NCBI GenBank assembly: GCA_019914945.1
Contig: CM034099.1
Span: 2,790,001-2,854,000, forward strand
Length of the DNA: 64,000 nt
Reading direction: 5' to 3'
DNA from: Typha latifolia
Taxonomy: Eukaryota; Streptophyta; Magnoliopsida; Poales; Typhaceae
Of this stretch, positions 39,269 to 49,600 are shown piece by piece; within the stretch, counting starts at the first letter, position 1; each line of letters opens with the position of its first letter. Made by a program: the position numbers and the translations under genes. The notes under the pieces are model-generated. The model was not told the DNA's origin and made no database searches. It saw only the letters and a list, made by a program, of their open reading frames with translations.

Positions 39269-39362
39269 AGTACTTCCAGATAATGGGGATAAACCGAGGG
39301 CTTATTCCGGCGTTATCGAACTCGGTTCTGAGTGCTCCGCGGTCGAAGACGGAGCGCGCCAT
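34116..39362 (-). CDS. RlmN/Cfr-family radical SAM RNA methyltransferase
   Basis: Eight exons (39362-39274, 39174-39012, 38081-37971, 37814-37680, 37239-37135, 35625-35456, 35370-35271, 34358-34116) give 371 residues, the usual length for plant RlmN-like proteins. The family methylates C2 of adenosine in 23S rRNA and some tRNAs. Seen: [15 protein letters not shown]...FIPIIWK start, CxxxCxxC cluster motif GCKMGCKFC (Cys124, 128, 131), [39 protein letters not shown] and C-terminal DISGACGQL. Cys117 (STLCVSSQ) and Cys344 (GACGQL) match the two methyl-transfer cysteines of bacterial RlmN. The start is settled by exon 1: the downstream frame at 39170 has no ATG, whereas the 89-bp exon starting at 39362 adds the family's N-terminus in phase through a 99-bp intron. 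I cannot tell whether the protein goes to an organelle; no transit peptide is obvious. Confidence 0.95.
39220..39264 (-). repeat. (CT)22 microsatellite in intron 1 of the RlmN-like gene
   Basis: About 45 bases of uninterrupted GA on the plus strand, CT on the transcribed strand, fill nearly half of the 99-bp first intron, starting about nine bases after the donor GT. Confidence 0.95.
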
Positions 39363-39472
39363 ATAAAGAGAAAATGGAAGGCAGCAAGAAGCAAGGTCTC
39401 AGTTGGAGAGGGACCGAAATATATCGCCTGTGGAAATTGCAATGAAGATAAATTTGAGGCCTAAGGTATGAT

Positions 39473-39482
39473 AAAAATAAAA
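39473..39482 (-). terminator. RNA polymerase III terminator of tRNA-Ile
   Basis: On the minus strand the sequence after the tRNA reads GATAAATTTTATTTTTAT: a T4 run starting seven bases beyond the tRNA end, followed by T5. T runs of four or more end pol III transcription. Confidence 0.8.
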
Positions 39483-39488
39483 TTTATC

Positions 39489-39562
39489 TGGCCCATGCAG
39501 GTCTCGAACCTGCGACCTTCGCGTTATTAGCACGACGCTCTAACCAACTGAGCTAATAGGCC
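39489..39562 (-). tRNA. trnI-AAU: tRNA-Ile (anticodon AAU)
   Basis: The minus strand reads GGCCTATTAGCTCAGTTGGT ... and folds as a 74-base cloverleaf. The acceptor stem GGCCTAT pairs with ATGGGCC (one G-U). The D-loop has the A-box AGCTCAGTTGG. The anticodon loop CTAATAA carries AAT at positions 34-36. The T-arm GCAGGTTCGAGACCTGC contains the B-box. The discriminator is A and there is no encoded CCA or intron. It is a standard nuclear tRNA for isoleucine, lying between the RlmN-like gene and the next gene on the same strand. Confidence 0.97.
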
Positions 39563-40009
39563 ATTTTTCTGTGTTTACATATCCAAAAGAAGAGCTACAT
39601 TTCATGTATTCTCATTTGTATCTTTATATCCAGACTCTGGATTACAAAAATACAAATAGATGTGCATTTCATTGGGAAAATACTGCAATCAATCTTGCAT
39701 TCAAAGTTTGAAACATCAAGGCTCTAGAAGAATTCATTAAAACCCCTGCTCACTACAGTCTATGCAAATATAAATCTAAGAACCAAAATGGTGGAGCCAA
39801 ATTAGGAAAAGTTGTAAGGATTCCACATAAAGACAGCAATTTTGCCTCGGTTTCATTAAAGATGATCACTAGTGCAGGTATGCTTGCAAACGGTGGAAAA
39901 TGCATACGACTAGGAAAGCTGAACTGGGAAGCAGATATGAAGCACACAGAAGAAGAGAATTCATCAGAACTAGGAAACTGCTGTGAAGCCCACACAAAAA
40001 GAGAATTCA

Positions 40010-43000
40010 TTAGCCTGACAACAGGGCTTCAACTTTTGCAATCTGCTCTTCTTCATTCTTCGAAGTTGGGCTTCTATTGGCTTCATCAAATAGGTCATGC
40101 TTCCATTTATCAAGTTGAACGCCAGCCTGACGATAATTGTTCCTCTCACTGTACCGGCCATCAAAGCTGTCCCTACCCCACATGCCCCTGCGAGGGAACC
40201 TGTCCCTTGATTGGTGGTCTGTCTTCCGTACTTCAGATCTTCGAGCAAAACCTTCTTCTCTCTTATTGTTTCTCTCATCTGTGTTCTTAAATGGTCTCTC
40301 AGGTTTATCTACTCGACAAGAATTATAGTCCCCTCTTTCTTCTTTTCTTGCAGCACCAAATACATGTTGATCACAACTTGATGCTTTCAAATCAGATTCT
40401 GGTTCTATCGGCATCTTCTTCTCCCTAAATGCTGGTCTTCTTCTAACAGGGGGTGCCTCAACTTCTCCATCAGGTCTCCCTACTGTATTATCATCTGCAT
40501 GATATTGAGGTCTCTCGTCCTTCCTCTGCAAATCCTGTTCCTCAGTTTTGTCTTTGATTCTGTGTCCAGATTGCTCCTTTTGATCACTCCACCGTCCATG
40601 ATCTGTGTAAGAGTATATAAAACGGATAAAGAAATTAAGAGCGGATTAAAGTGTGCACAATAAAGCACCAGTAGAGATGAGAGAGAATCACTACCAGTAG
40701 CTCGCCGAACATACTTTCGACCACCTTGCCCAGCACTGCTACGCTCACCAAGCTGTACATAAAACCATAGGTAGCCTAAGATTGTTATACACAAGGGAAC
40801 ACTTGAGAGTGCACGTCTGAAGAAGATCCCACTATAGCAGTAAACTTATATGATTCGTGCACAAAAGATAGTAAATAAAGAATCATGTCAAGCTAGCACT
40901 CTGCTAAACATAAACAACAGTGTATAGTTGGTGATGAGGACATTGGACCCAACTTTGGCTTACTTATTTGTGTCATTGGATCTAGTTCGATTTTGGTTAG
41001 TTGTTATATATCTTTTTCTATTTTCTAGTATTTTCGGATTGTTTTCGGGCTAATTTCCAGCTCATAAGTTGGGTTTGTTTTGACTTATTTTGGTCCAGTT
41101 GGGTAATTATTCACTTCGGATTTTATGTTAGCACTAAAAATAGTTTTAAAAAACATTGTATTTAGACGGTCTTTGATGAAATAAAAACGGCTTGAACCTT
41201 TCTCCAAGGATTTTGTGAAGATTCCTTCCGATGTGAAATCGGAAGCCTCGAAGCTAGGGATGACAAGTTTTGACTTGACACAAACCTGAAGGTTTTAAAT
41301 GAGTTTTGAGTTTAATATAATTGGGTTCAGATTATAAGCAAGTTGACCTGCTTAACCGGATTATGAAAATGAAGTTACATTTGTGTGATGCGAACATCAC
41401 TGACGGGACACGATGACATATATACTAGCGCAAAAGGCATCGACATTTGATGATCCCCCATATAGTAATCCGAATCTGGTCGAGTTTATTTATTATGCGA
41501 TATTTATGATTGTTTTTGTATTTTTCATTTGTCTAAGGTGTCTTTTGCTTATTTTTATTATAAGTTTATATATAGACATGTTGTGCTTTCTTTTGAGGTT
41601 AATGAAATTTTTTTTAATTGCTCTCTTTAGTGAAAAAAGGTGTTAAACCATTGTTAAGGATAGATATGTGAAACTCCCTTCCTCTTCTATATCTTCCATT
41701 TCTCTTCCATCTCCTTCTCTCCACCATGTTTTGTATCATTGTATTTGTTACCTCAACCCGTTTAACACATTTATGCTCATTCTACAAACATGCTTATGAC
41801 ACATAATATGATTATGACCTGAATAATCTATTTATAGCACAAAAAAATTTATTTATAATTTGAATAACTTATATAATTTCAAATTACTTGTGTTACCCAA
41901 CAATTTGTTTATGACCTGTATAACCCCTTGAATAAATAGGTCATGTTCATTTTTATAAATTTTGATTAGTAAACAGGTCATGATCATGTTTACATTATCA
42001 TGACTGGACCGGATAGAACCCCACTCGAACTCGACTAACCTGACACAATTGCCACCCCTACTCGAAGCGCAAAGCCTAGGGTCTCTTTCCACAAATTTGA
42101 TACTTTCTTCCATTCCTCCTGCATTCTTCGACATTTCCAGTACATCACGAGACTTCTAAAAGTCTATTAAGAGTCTGACTTTTCGGATATTTTGATTCGG
42201 ACATTCGTTGGCTTCCAAATCTAATCTTTCGGGTTAGATTTCAGAATTCATCTTTAGATCAAATTCCAACACGGGCTTCCAATCATGGACTGGATTACAT
42301 CTCATTATTTCGGATTCAATTGACTAGTATAACGATAGTAACATCCTTTTGAACCTCACATTTAATTTGTTATCCTTAGACCAATTGTTGCTGATAGTTT
42401 TAATCTTCATATAATCTTATCCAATCTCATATCAACCTTTTCCTACAATATTTTTTGTTGGAATTTTCTAAAACCTTTCAATTTTCTACACCAGAACCCA
42501 TAAAATTGTCTATTTGTTAGCCTTAGTCTACCATCTTATTTATTAATGATTTGATTTTAATTCTGAGTGAAGAACTCTAATCAAAGAAAATTTTCATACT
42601 TCCAACGATCTAAGTCATTCTCTTGAAAACGAAGCATCTTGCTAGTGATCATATACTATAACATAGTTTCATATGTTTATTTGAAATTATTTTTATTTGC
42701 TGACTCTTTTAGTTTAGCCACTTGCATATTTGTCCCGCAATCTGAAGAAATGAAGGTAAACAATGACCAAAAGAAAACCTCAACTATATAAAACTAACCA
42801 AGTTGGAAAACATTTAATAAAATAGTATAACTGGGATACAGCATTAGAAAACCTTGTTGCTGCAAATTACCATAATCTCTGTGTTGTGATATCTTTCTGA
42901 ACTAAGATCTACCAACACTTAAAGTAAAAAAATCAGAATAGTGTACCTAAAGACATAATTCAGCAGCTGTTGTAGAAAAAAGAAAGTTCTAGTGACACGC

Positions 43001-44590
43001 AGCTGAGGAACTTTTCTGTATTGTCGTCCCTATTAAGACTGCAGTAGATGATCTAAATATTTACTTTTGTAGTTGCAGCTACAAAAGTCATATTTCCACT
43101 CATAAGTAATAAACACCTAAAAATTTCAAAAGCAAGTCAAAATACCTAAGAATAATAAACTTGGAAGGCATTATATAAACAAAGAACAAAAAATGTAGTC
43201 ATTTCTCATAGAATATAGAAAGTAAAGGAATTGCTTGAATTAGCAAAGAAATAACGCTAGTTACTGGTAAGAAATACCCACAAGTTAATAGAAAAAAAGT
43301 GGGACCTGAGAGTAAGATTTTGGTCGTGGTACTTCTCTAAAGTCTGCAGAATACTTGGTCCTATCATAAAATCCATCTTCCTTTGCTTCAGACCCTCTGT
43401 TTTCAACATCAGTCAGCAGCTTTGTTTCAGTAGATATAGGCCTATCCAGTGGACCAGCATCTTGCCAACGTCTTCCGCCTTTTTCATCACGATCAGATGT
43501 TTCATCGCCATGAAAATTACGACTGTGGTAAGTTCTCTCAGTTGCAGGTTTCCCATCTCTTCTTGCTTTCTTTGGACTACAAATGGGGGGAAAGTAATGC
43601 ATACATGTTTTGTTGTCCAACAGAAAGGTAATTGATCCGAAAAACTTATGTGCTAGTACAAACACAGTTAGGACTTGAAGAGGCAGAATTTCCTTTAGAA
43701 AATTTACAAACTGTTTATTGCTTATTAGGCAACCCACTACATCTGTAAGAACAAATCCTTAAGCAGAAATATGGTATCAGTAGTTTAAACACATGATGTA
43801 CTTATAATGCACAACACTCAGAATTCCAGTCTAAATACATACAGATTAATATTCCAGCCACTACATTGAGAATCATACTAGTGTAGCATATGACATATGG
43901 AAAATATTCAAAAGAGCAGCAGCTTAGTTTTAATTCTCCTAAACCTTTCATCTATTCTCAAGAAGAGCACTTCTAATCTCTCCCCCTCTTCCGCTTTCTA
44001 TCGGCCTGAATGAACTCTCATTGAGCCATATAGTTCCCACTTTCGTGCTTCCTCTCATACATATAGCTCCCCAATCACTATCCGAATTTTAAGCCAGCAC
44101 AGTTCTCCCTTTCCTCTTCTTCCTCTACTTGATCCACGTAGCTAAAGGACCCATCATTTGTTCTTTTTTCATTTCTGTTCCTCTTCTCTAACAATATTAC
44201 TCTAATACCACCACTCTGACAATCTAACACCGCTGCACAAAGGATCATTGCGATAGTTCACAACCCTTAAGGTCTGTCACGGATTAGTCAAATGCTTTGC
44301 ATATGCTAAATGAATTGCTTTGCTATCTTATAAAACAACTTTTCTCCAATCTATTCATAGAAATCAATATTGCCTTACTGTGATAAGATCATAGCTTCTC
44401 CTTCCTGACTAGATGCACGATTATAATTACGATCACACTAACTTCGAAACTAGAAAATTCTCATGAAAATTGATCAACACAATGGGAAAAACTCGAGGCA
44501 AATACAAGCAGACTGAACCCACCTGGGCTCTCTCCCCGACCTGGAGTGGAAGCGCTCGCCTCGAGAATCGCGCTCCTCGCGTCGAGCCAT
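40010..44590 (-). CDS. Unidentified highly charged, disordered protein
   Basis: Four exons (44590-44523, 43576-43306, 40752-40695, 40602-40010), all GT-AG with phases that close, give 329 residues. The protein is dominated by Arg, Lys, Glu, Asp and Ser: MARREERDSRGERFHSRSG, REPSPKKARRDGKPATE, KGGRRWQDAGP, GQGGRKYVRRATDHGRWSDQ, RPAFREKKMP, FPRRGMWGRDSFDGRY. It ends with a less disordered block, LDKWKHDLFDEANRSP then NEEEQIAKVEALL, which looks like a short conserved helix. There are RS/RE-like stretches but no RRM, zinc finger or enzyme motif. A nuclear RNA-related role is a guess from composition only. I do not recognise the family with certainty. The 2.55-kb intron 2 contains a transposon. 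Confidence 0.85.
41255..42060. mobile_element. Non-autonomous hAT-type element, 806 bp
   Basis: The left end begins TAGGGATGACAAGTT; the reverse complement of the right end begins TAGGGGTGGCAATTG, giving short imperfect terminal inverted repeats (TAGGGRTGRCAA). Both ends are flanked by the same eight bases, CTCGAAGC, at 41247-41254 and 42061-42068. An 8-bp target duplication and TAGGG-type ends are the signature of hAT transposons. There is no transposase coding sequence, so movement would need a helper. It sits in intron 2 of the charged-protein gene. Sub-terminal regions are rich in Arg/Asp-type inverted words such as CGAGTTCGAG on the complement. Confidence 0.85.
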
Positions 44591-46329
44591 CGATCACTTT
44601 CTTCCTCCCGGAAGCAATTCTTTCACAAGCCGGAAGGAATTGCTAGGGCTTCGTTCGATGTGTTCCCGATCTACTTATTAGTCTCCAGTAGATCCGAGCC
44701 ACCCGACCTCCACGCACGAGTGCATGGCACGTGATACGTGATGCTACGTGCGCAATTATAAGAATTTGGCGAGTTCTTAAACAAATTGGTACTCCCCATC
44801 ATAAACCTATTTATCGATTTAGTTCTCTAACCAAATTTATTATCAAAGTAATTTGTTCTAGCCAGCTGAGCTAAAATAGTTGAATCGTCCCGCGTTTCAT
44901 TTTTAGTCTCCACTGTCTTTTAAAAAAAAAGAATCTCACATTCCCATCACAATCAATCGAGAGTTAAATATTTAATATATCATTTTCATGAACAATAAAA
45001 TTATTAAACTGTTTAGCAATTTTGTTGTTTACAAAATTATTAAATTTAAATAATTTTAATTTATGGTAAAATTAAACCTCTATGGTTGATGGTACGGAGA
45101 CCTATTTTGATCACAAAAAAAAAAAATTTAATGCTACATATAATTAGAGGTGGCAATCGGTTGAGTTCGAGTTAGATTAAGATAATGCAAGCATAAACAT
45201 GATCTATTTTATTAAATGAATAAAAAAATTTAAATACTAACACAATTTATTTATTAAACAACTAATACGGGTCACAAATAAGTTTGATGAGTCGACGTAA
45301 TAAATACGAACACAATTCGTTTATAATTTGAATTTAAGTAAACTAAAATTCAAATCGGTTCAAAATTTAAATTAAGTCGTATCGGATTATCGATTTAACT
45401 TTTTCCCCTCTTATGGAAACCTTCAATATGCGACAATAAATGGGGTCTCTGACGTGCATAGATATTTATTATATTCGTAATATGGAACCAAAACTCTAAT
45501 GTATGGCCCTCCCTGTACTGTGTACGAGACAACCAAACTTACTGGGGAGGAACATATACATAGTGATCAAAACTGGACTATTGGGATTGGGGGTTGTCAA
45601 AAGGATAAGGTTTATGATCCACTATTGTTCTCTCGGGGGCCCATCTTATCTCGAAATTAGATTCCTTATTTGATGCCTTCTACCATCAGAACCTTCCCAA
45701 ATCTTAAAGCATCATTTCGTGTAAAAAAACATAATCACTTTTATGCGGCGAGCCCACCCACCCCTCTCTAATCTGCGAATCAGATCACAGCCACCGAGAG
45801 CCAAAAGGAGGGAAGCAACTTTGTTCTACTAGTAGTGATCGAATAGTCTATCCAAGAATAACAAACTGGTAATAGAAATAGTAACCGCTGTTTTATTAAT
45901 CAAGCCAGTGGCGGCGGGTTAACTCTCGCTAAGAGAGTTGATGATGAGTATTAGTTGCTGCAATCTTTAACCGGGGATAATAGTTGTAAGACTTGTGCGG
46001 CGAAAAAGAAAAAGGCAAAATCTTACATAAAAGGTAAAGGAAAGCATAGAGTGGCAACTTCACGAGTATATCTCTAACGGTAGAGGTAGAGATAGAGATT
46101 AGGAGAAAGTAATCTCAACGAAGGCCACCTTATCTTTATCAAAAAAAAAACAACATACAAAAGAGAGGGCCGGGAAAAAGAGGAAAGAGAGAGAGAGAGA
46201 AAAAAAGGAAATCGATACAGGCAGCAGCTTTTACCACGTGACCTTCACGTGGGTGGTGATAGTAATCTCTCTCACTCTCTTCTGGGAACCAACAGCGAAC
46301 AGCGAACAGCTAGACGGGTCACTCGTAGG
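44591..46329. other. Intergenic DNA between the charged-protein gene and D14
   Basis: Contains the promoter of the charged-protein gene next to 44590, the hAT relic at about 45.15-45.4 kb, a short GA run near 46188-46200 and the D14 3' UTR. Two G-box hexamers CACGTG lie at 46235-46240 and 46246-46251, 11 bases apart, less than 100 bases beyond the D14 stop codon. No gene is seen. Confidence 0.5.
45145..45400. mobile_element. Degraded relative of the hAT-type element
   Basis: Begins TAGAGGTGGCAATCGG and continues GTTGAGTTCGAGTTAG, then AACATGATCTATTTTATT, in the same order as the right end of the 41.3-kb element read backwards (TAGGGGTGGCAATTG, TTAGTCGAGTTCGAG, AACATGATC, CCTATTTATT). The opposite terminus and a target duplication were not found, so it is a truncated relic. 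Confidence 0.5.
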
Positions 46330-47253
46330 TCACCGCGCGATGGAGCGGTAGAGGACGTGGGCGAGGGCGGCGGGGGCGCTGAGGTGGGGGAGGTGGCCCT
46401 CGGTGTGGAGGAGCTCGACGGTGGTGCGGCCGCCGAGGTGGGCCTTGAGGTAGGCGGCGACGGAGATGGGGACGGAGACGTCCTTGGCCGTCTGCACGAC
46501 GACGCACGGGGCTCGCACGAGGCCGAGCACGCCGCGGAGGTCGCTGTTGAAGACGGTGCGGCAGACGAAGAGGGAGATGTCCGGCCGCATGTTGAACAGC
46601 GTCCGACTGAACTCCCGCACCGCCGCCGGCACGTCGGCCCCCACGGCCAGCGGCGCGTACCCCGTCACCCACGCCTTGTAGTTGGCCTCCATCGCCGCGA
46701 ACACCGTCTCGATCTCATCCCTCTCGAATCCCCCATGGTACTCCCTGTCGTTCAGGAACCTGGAAAGAAGAGAGGAAGAAGCGGATAAGAGAAAAAGAAA
46801 TCGATCCAATTACAAATCACAAAAGTGAAATTTAAACCTTGGAGAGGCGCCGACGAGTACTAGCTTGAGGAACAGTTCGGGGCGTCGGATGGCGGCGAGG
46901 ATTCCAATCATGGCCGACACAGAGTGTCCGACAAAGAAGCAGCGGTCAACCCGGAGGGCGTCGAGAATCGCGAGCAAGTCGTCGACGTAGGCATCAAGAG
47001 TGGTGTAGCGGCGGAAGTCGAAGTGGTCAGGGTTGACGCTCCCGGCGCAGACGAGGTCGTACAGGACGATGCGGAAGTCGCGCTGGAAGTAAGGCAGCAC
47101 GCGGCTCCACGCCGACTGGTCCGTACCGAACCCGTGCGAGAGCACCAGGACCCGATCACCCGACCCCACCACCCTCACGTTCAGGATCTCAAGCAGCTTG
47201 CTGCTGCTGCTGCTATTGCCGGCGGCGACGCCGTTGTTGCTCCCTCCGCCCAT
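46330..47253 (-). CDS. D14: Strigolactone receptor/hydrolase DWARF14
   Basis: Two exons (47253-46838 and 46759-46330, GT-AG intron of 78 bp) give 281 residues. D14 is an alpha/beta-hydrolase that binds and cleaves strigolactones and then recruits the F-box protein D3/MAX2 to repressors of the D53/SMXL type, controlling shoot branching. Catalytic triad: Ser111 in GHSVSA, Asp232 in AKDVSVP, His261 in EGHLPHL. Also seen: [12 protein letters not shown] oxyanion region, [19 protein letters not shown] and [11 protein letters not shown] in the lid region. The [15 protein letters not shown] stretch separates D14 from the karrikin receptor KAI2, which has DNMGAG at that place. The single intron after the ASPR codons is at the family position. 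The N-terminus is a Gly/Asn/Ser-rich tail, shorter than in rice. The coding sequence is very GC-rich, which also opens long antisense frames. Confidence 0.95.
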
Positions 47254-47392
47254 CTCCGCGACCTCAATTACGGCCTCAATAATAGAGGTTGGCTTCTATG
47301 TTCTCCCCTTTTGGAGGTATGTGATCTATTGATATGTGGGGTTTGATCTGGGCTTTGCCTTCTCATATGGGCATTGGGAAGAGATGGCCAGG

Positions 47393-47405
47393 ATTTATAT
47401 ATACA
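47393..47405 (-). promoter_or_regulatory. Probable TATA box of D14
   Basis: The minus strand reads CTGTATATATAAATCC, a good TATA element about 145 bases upstream of the ATG, which predicts a leader of about 110 bases. A CT/GA microsatellite (47465-47491) lies about 60-100 bases further upstream. Confidence 0.5.
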
Positions 47406-47464
47406 GTTAGTTGGGGGGTGGGGGGAGAAAGAGAGGGCTTGATGACAGAGGGTTTATGTTTGCT

Positions 47465-47491
<27 letters not shown>
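47465..47491 (+). repeat. (CT)n microsatellite in the D14 promoter
   Basis: About 13 uninterrupted CT units. (GA)n/(CT)n tracts are common in plant promoters and leaders and can bind GAGA-type (BBR/BPC) factors. Confidence 0.9.
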
Positions 47492-47496
<5 letters not shown>

Positions 47497-48724
47497 TTTG
47501 GATTTTCTTTTTCTTTGCCTTGCTTTATTCCCCACCTCTGCTGTTGCTGAGAGACTCTTCTGCCTTTTTGGGGGGATGTCCAATTATCCAAACCACATTA
47601 TCTTTTTTTTTTTTTCTTTTTCCTTTTCTTTTGTCCTCACCCTCTCTCTGCTCATATATATACTAAATCAAATTAAAAGACTTTTCTTTTCTAAAAGAAT
47701 AAATGAAAATAATGGACACGTAAAGATGTGGTGACCGTAGGTGTGCGTCCCCACCTACCAAGTTGGGAGCTTTGGTTGTTTCTTACTCCGATGTGTGTCC
47801 AGAATTTGCTCGTTGTAAAAGAGGCTAAGTCAAACTCCATTTGATTCTTAATTACATAACACATGTCATGTGTAGATTTGGTCACCTACGTGGCTTGATT
47901 AGTTAAGCTAGCTCTCATTGTGGTCAGTGACTTGTCACCATTAGCCCTATATATATATATGTCCAATATTATTAACTGATTTCGTGCTACTCAAAGTGCG
48001 TTAGGTGCCGGTAGTACATCAAGTTGCAGCTTTTTTTAATCATCCCTAAGCACCATTAGTATGAGCTTAGACTTAGAGTGGCCATTTTCGTTTCACATTA
48101 AGCTCACGGCGGTGACGAGATGCTCCAGCTCCGTGGATTCGGACGAATTGGGCCCGAGTCGTCGTCTGCACCGAATGCGAGTCTGCTTGTCTCTCAAAAT
48201 CAAAGGTCCCATCGAATCTGGTCACCGCTGCTCAAATATTCTTGGTGGCAATAAGCAAAAACACCCCGACAAATGGTTGTATTTTACTTACTTGTGACGT
48301 GCTCTAGTATTCATTGGAAGGCTTCTTCGAATGAGTATGTGGCACGACGTCGTCCAGTGTTGAAAAGTTTGCTTATGGCGTTGTCTCTGTGTTCTTATCA
48401 CTTGGGAATATCAACTGCAAACCTCCAGACTTGAGTAAATGAAATGGCCTGCCAAGGCGTTGAAGGGTAGTGCATGAGGACAAACATGAACTGCGTGGCT
48501 ACTATATGACCAAGAAATGTGTGAAAAAAGCCAACAAGTACGTGGTAATTTTTTCAATGCTGTAAGTGGTGCATGCTTATTATGGTGGGGTCGTATCTGA
48601 AAAATTAGGTTTCTAAGAGGGTGATTTTTCCACTCACAAGAAGTTTTAAAAATATCTTATATATGTCCTTTATTATAGTATTTATTATCTGAGAAATAAT
48701 CATTCTACAGGACGGTCGTATCAT
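47492..48724. other. Intergenic region upstream of D14
   Basis: No supported gene. A frame at 48061-48297 (78 codons) has a somewhat GC-richer start but no motif I recognise. The remainder is AT-rich. Confidence 0.45.
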
Positions 48725-49600
48725 GCATCAAACTTAATTTCACTAAAGTTTTTGATAACTCAAACTATGGAGCACAGGAGTCTTCCTAAACCTTGGATTG
48801 AGTGGCTTTTAAAATATTCTTTCATGGGGGAGCACTGATGCAATCATTACTTCTCTTTGTTTAGAGGCATTTGACAAGGTGATTCATTATCTCCGCTGCC
48901 TTTTTTTTTTATCTTGAATGATAACTCTTGCCCAATCAAACAACCACTGTTTAAATGCATGGGTCTAATTTTTATTCATCCGTAGTTATTTTTCAGTATG
49001 GAGGCGATGTTATCTTATTATCTGCCGCAATGAAGATTATATTTTGATTCTCAAATGCTTTTATGTCTCATTGAAATCATACATGGACTCAAAGTTAATT
49101 ACTCCAAACCCTACTCTATCTTTAGTGTGCTCGCCTCAATCATTGAATGAATATTGGGCGTCAAAATTAGGTTGTTCTACTGCTACTTTCCAATTTCTTA
49201 TCTTGGGAAGGGATGCCTTTAAAGTGTGGGAAACTTTTAATATCTGATTGGAATAAAACCATCCATAACTTTCTAGATCGATGGATAACCAAGCATTTAT
49301 CTATTGGAGGAAGATTAATCATTGTTGAGTCGGTATTATCTGCCTTAATTACCTCAATACTCCCTCTATATTTTCAGAATCCCGGAAAAAGTCTTAAAAA
49401 AGAATTGACGCCCTAAGATTATCTTTCTTCTAGAAGGGTAAAATTAAAATTTCAAGGAGAACTCTGTGCCACCAAAAAAAAAGTTCTTAATTTGGTGGCA
49501 AATTTGGAAAGATAATATTATTTGGAGATGGTCTTCAAACAACTTGTTCTATACAAAAGCCATTCTATTCTTCTATAAATTAAGGTGAATATTTTCATGT
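48725..49600 (+). mobile_element. Degenerate LINE (L1-like) reverse transcriptase fragment
   Basis: Broken reverse-transcriptase motifs appear in order: IKLNFTKVFDNSNYG (the K-x-DFTKAFD region), FRGI-stop-QGDSLSPLPF (the RG-RQGDPLSPLLF signature, at 48859-48903, with a stop replacing Arg), HGLKVNYSK, ASKLGCSTATFQFLILG, then ISDWNKTIHNFLDRW and KHLSIGGRLIIVESVLSALI. These are hallmarks of plant non-LTR retrotransposons. Several stops and frameshifts show it is dead. No endonuclease domain or intact 3' end was found. Confidence 0.85.

Noticed and set aside
46249..46788. Long plus-strand frame (179 codons) antisense to D14 exon 2
   Set aside because: It is a by-product of the GC-rich third positions of D14; the translation is low-complexity Gly/Asp/Val/Arg with no family resemblance. 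The same holds for 46924-47346 and 46319-46672.
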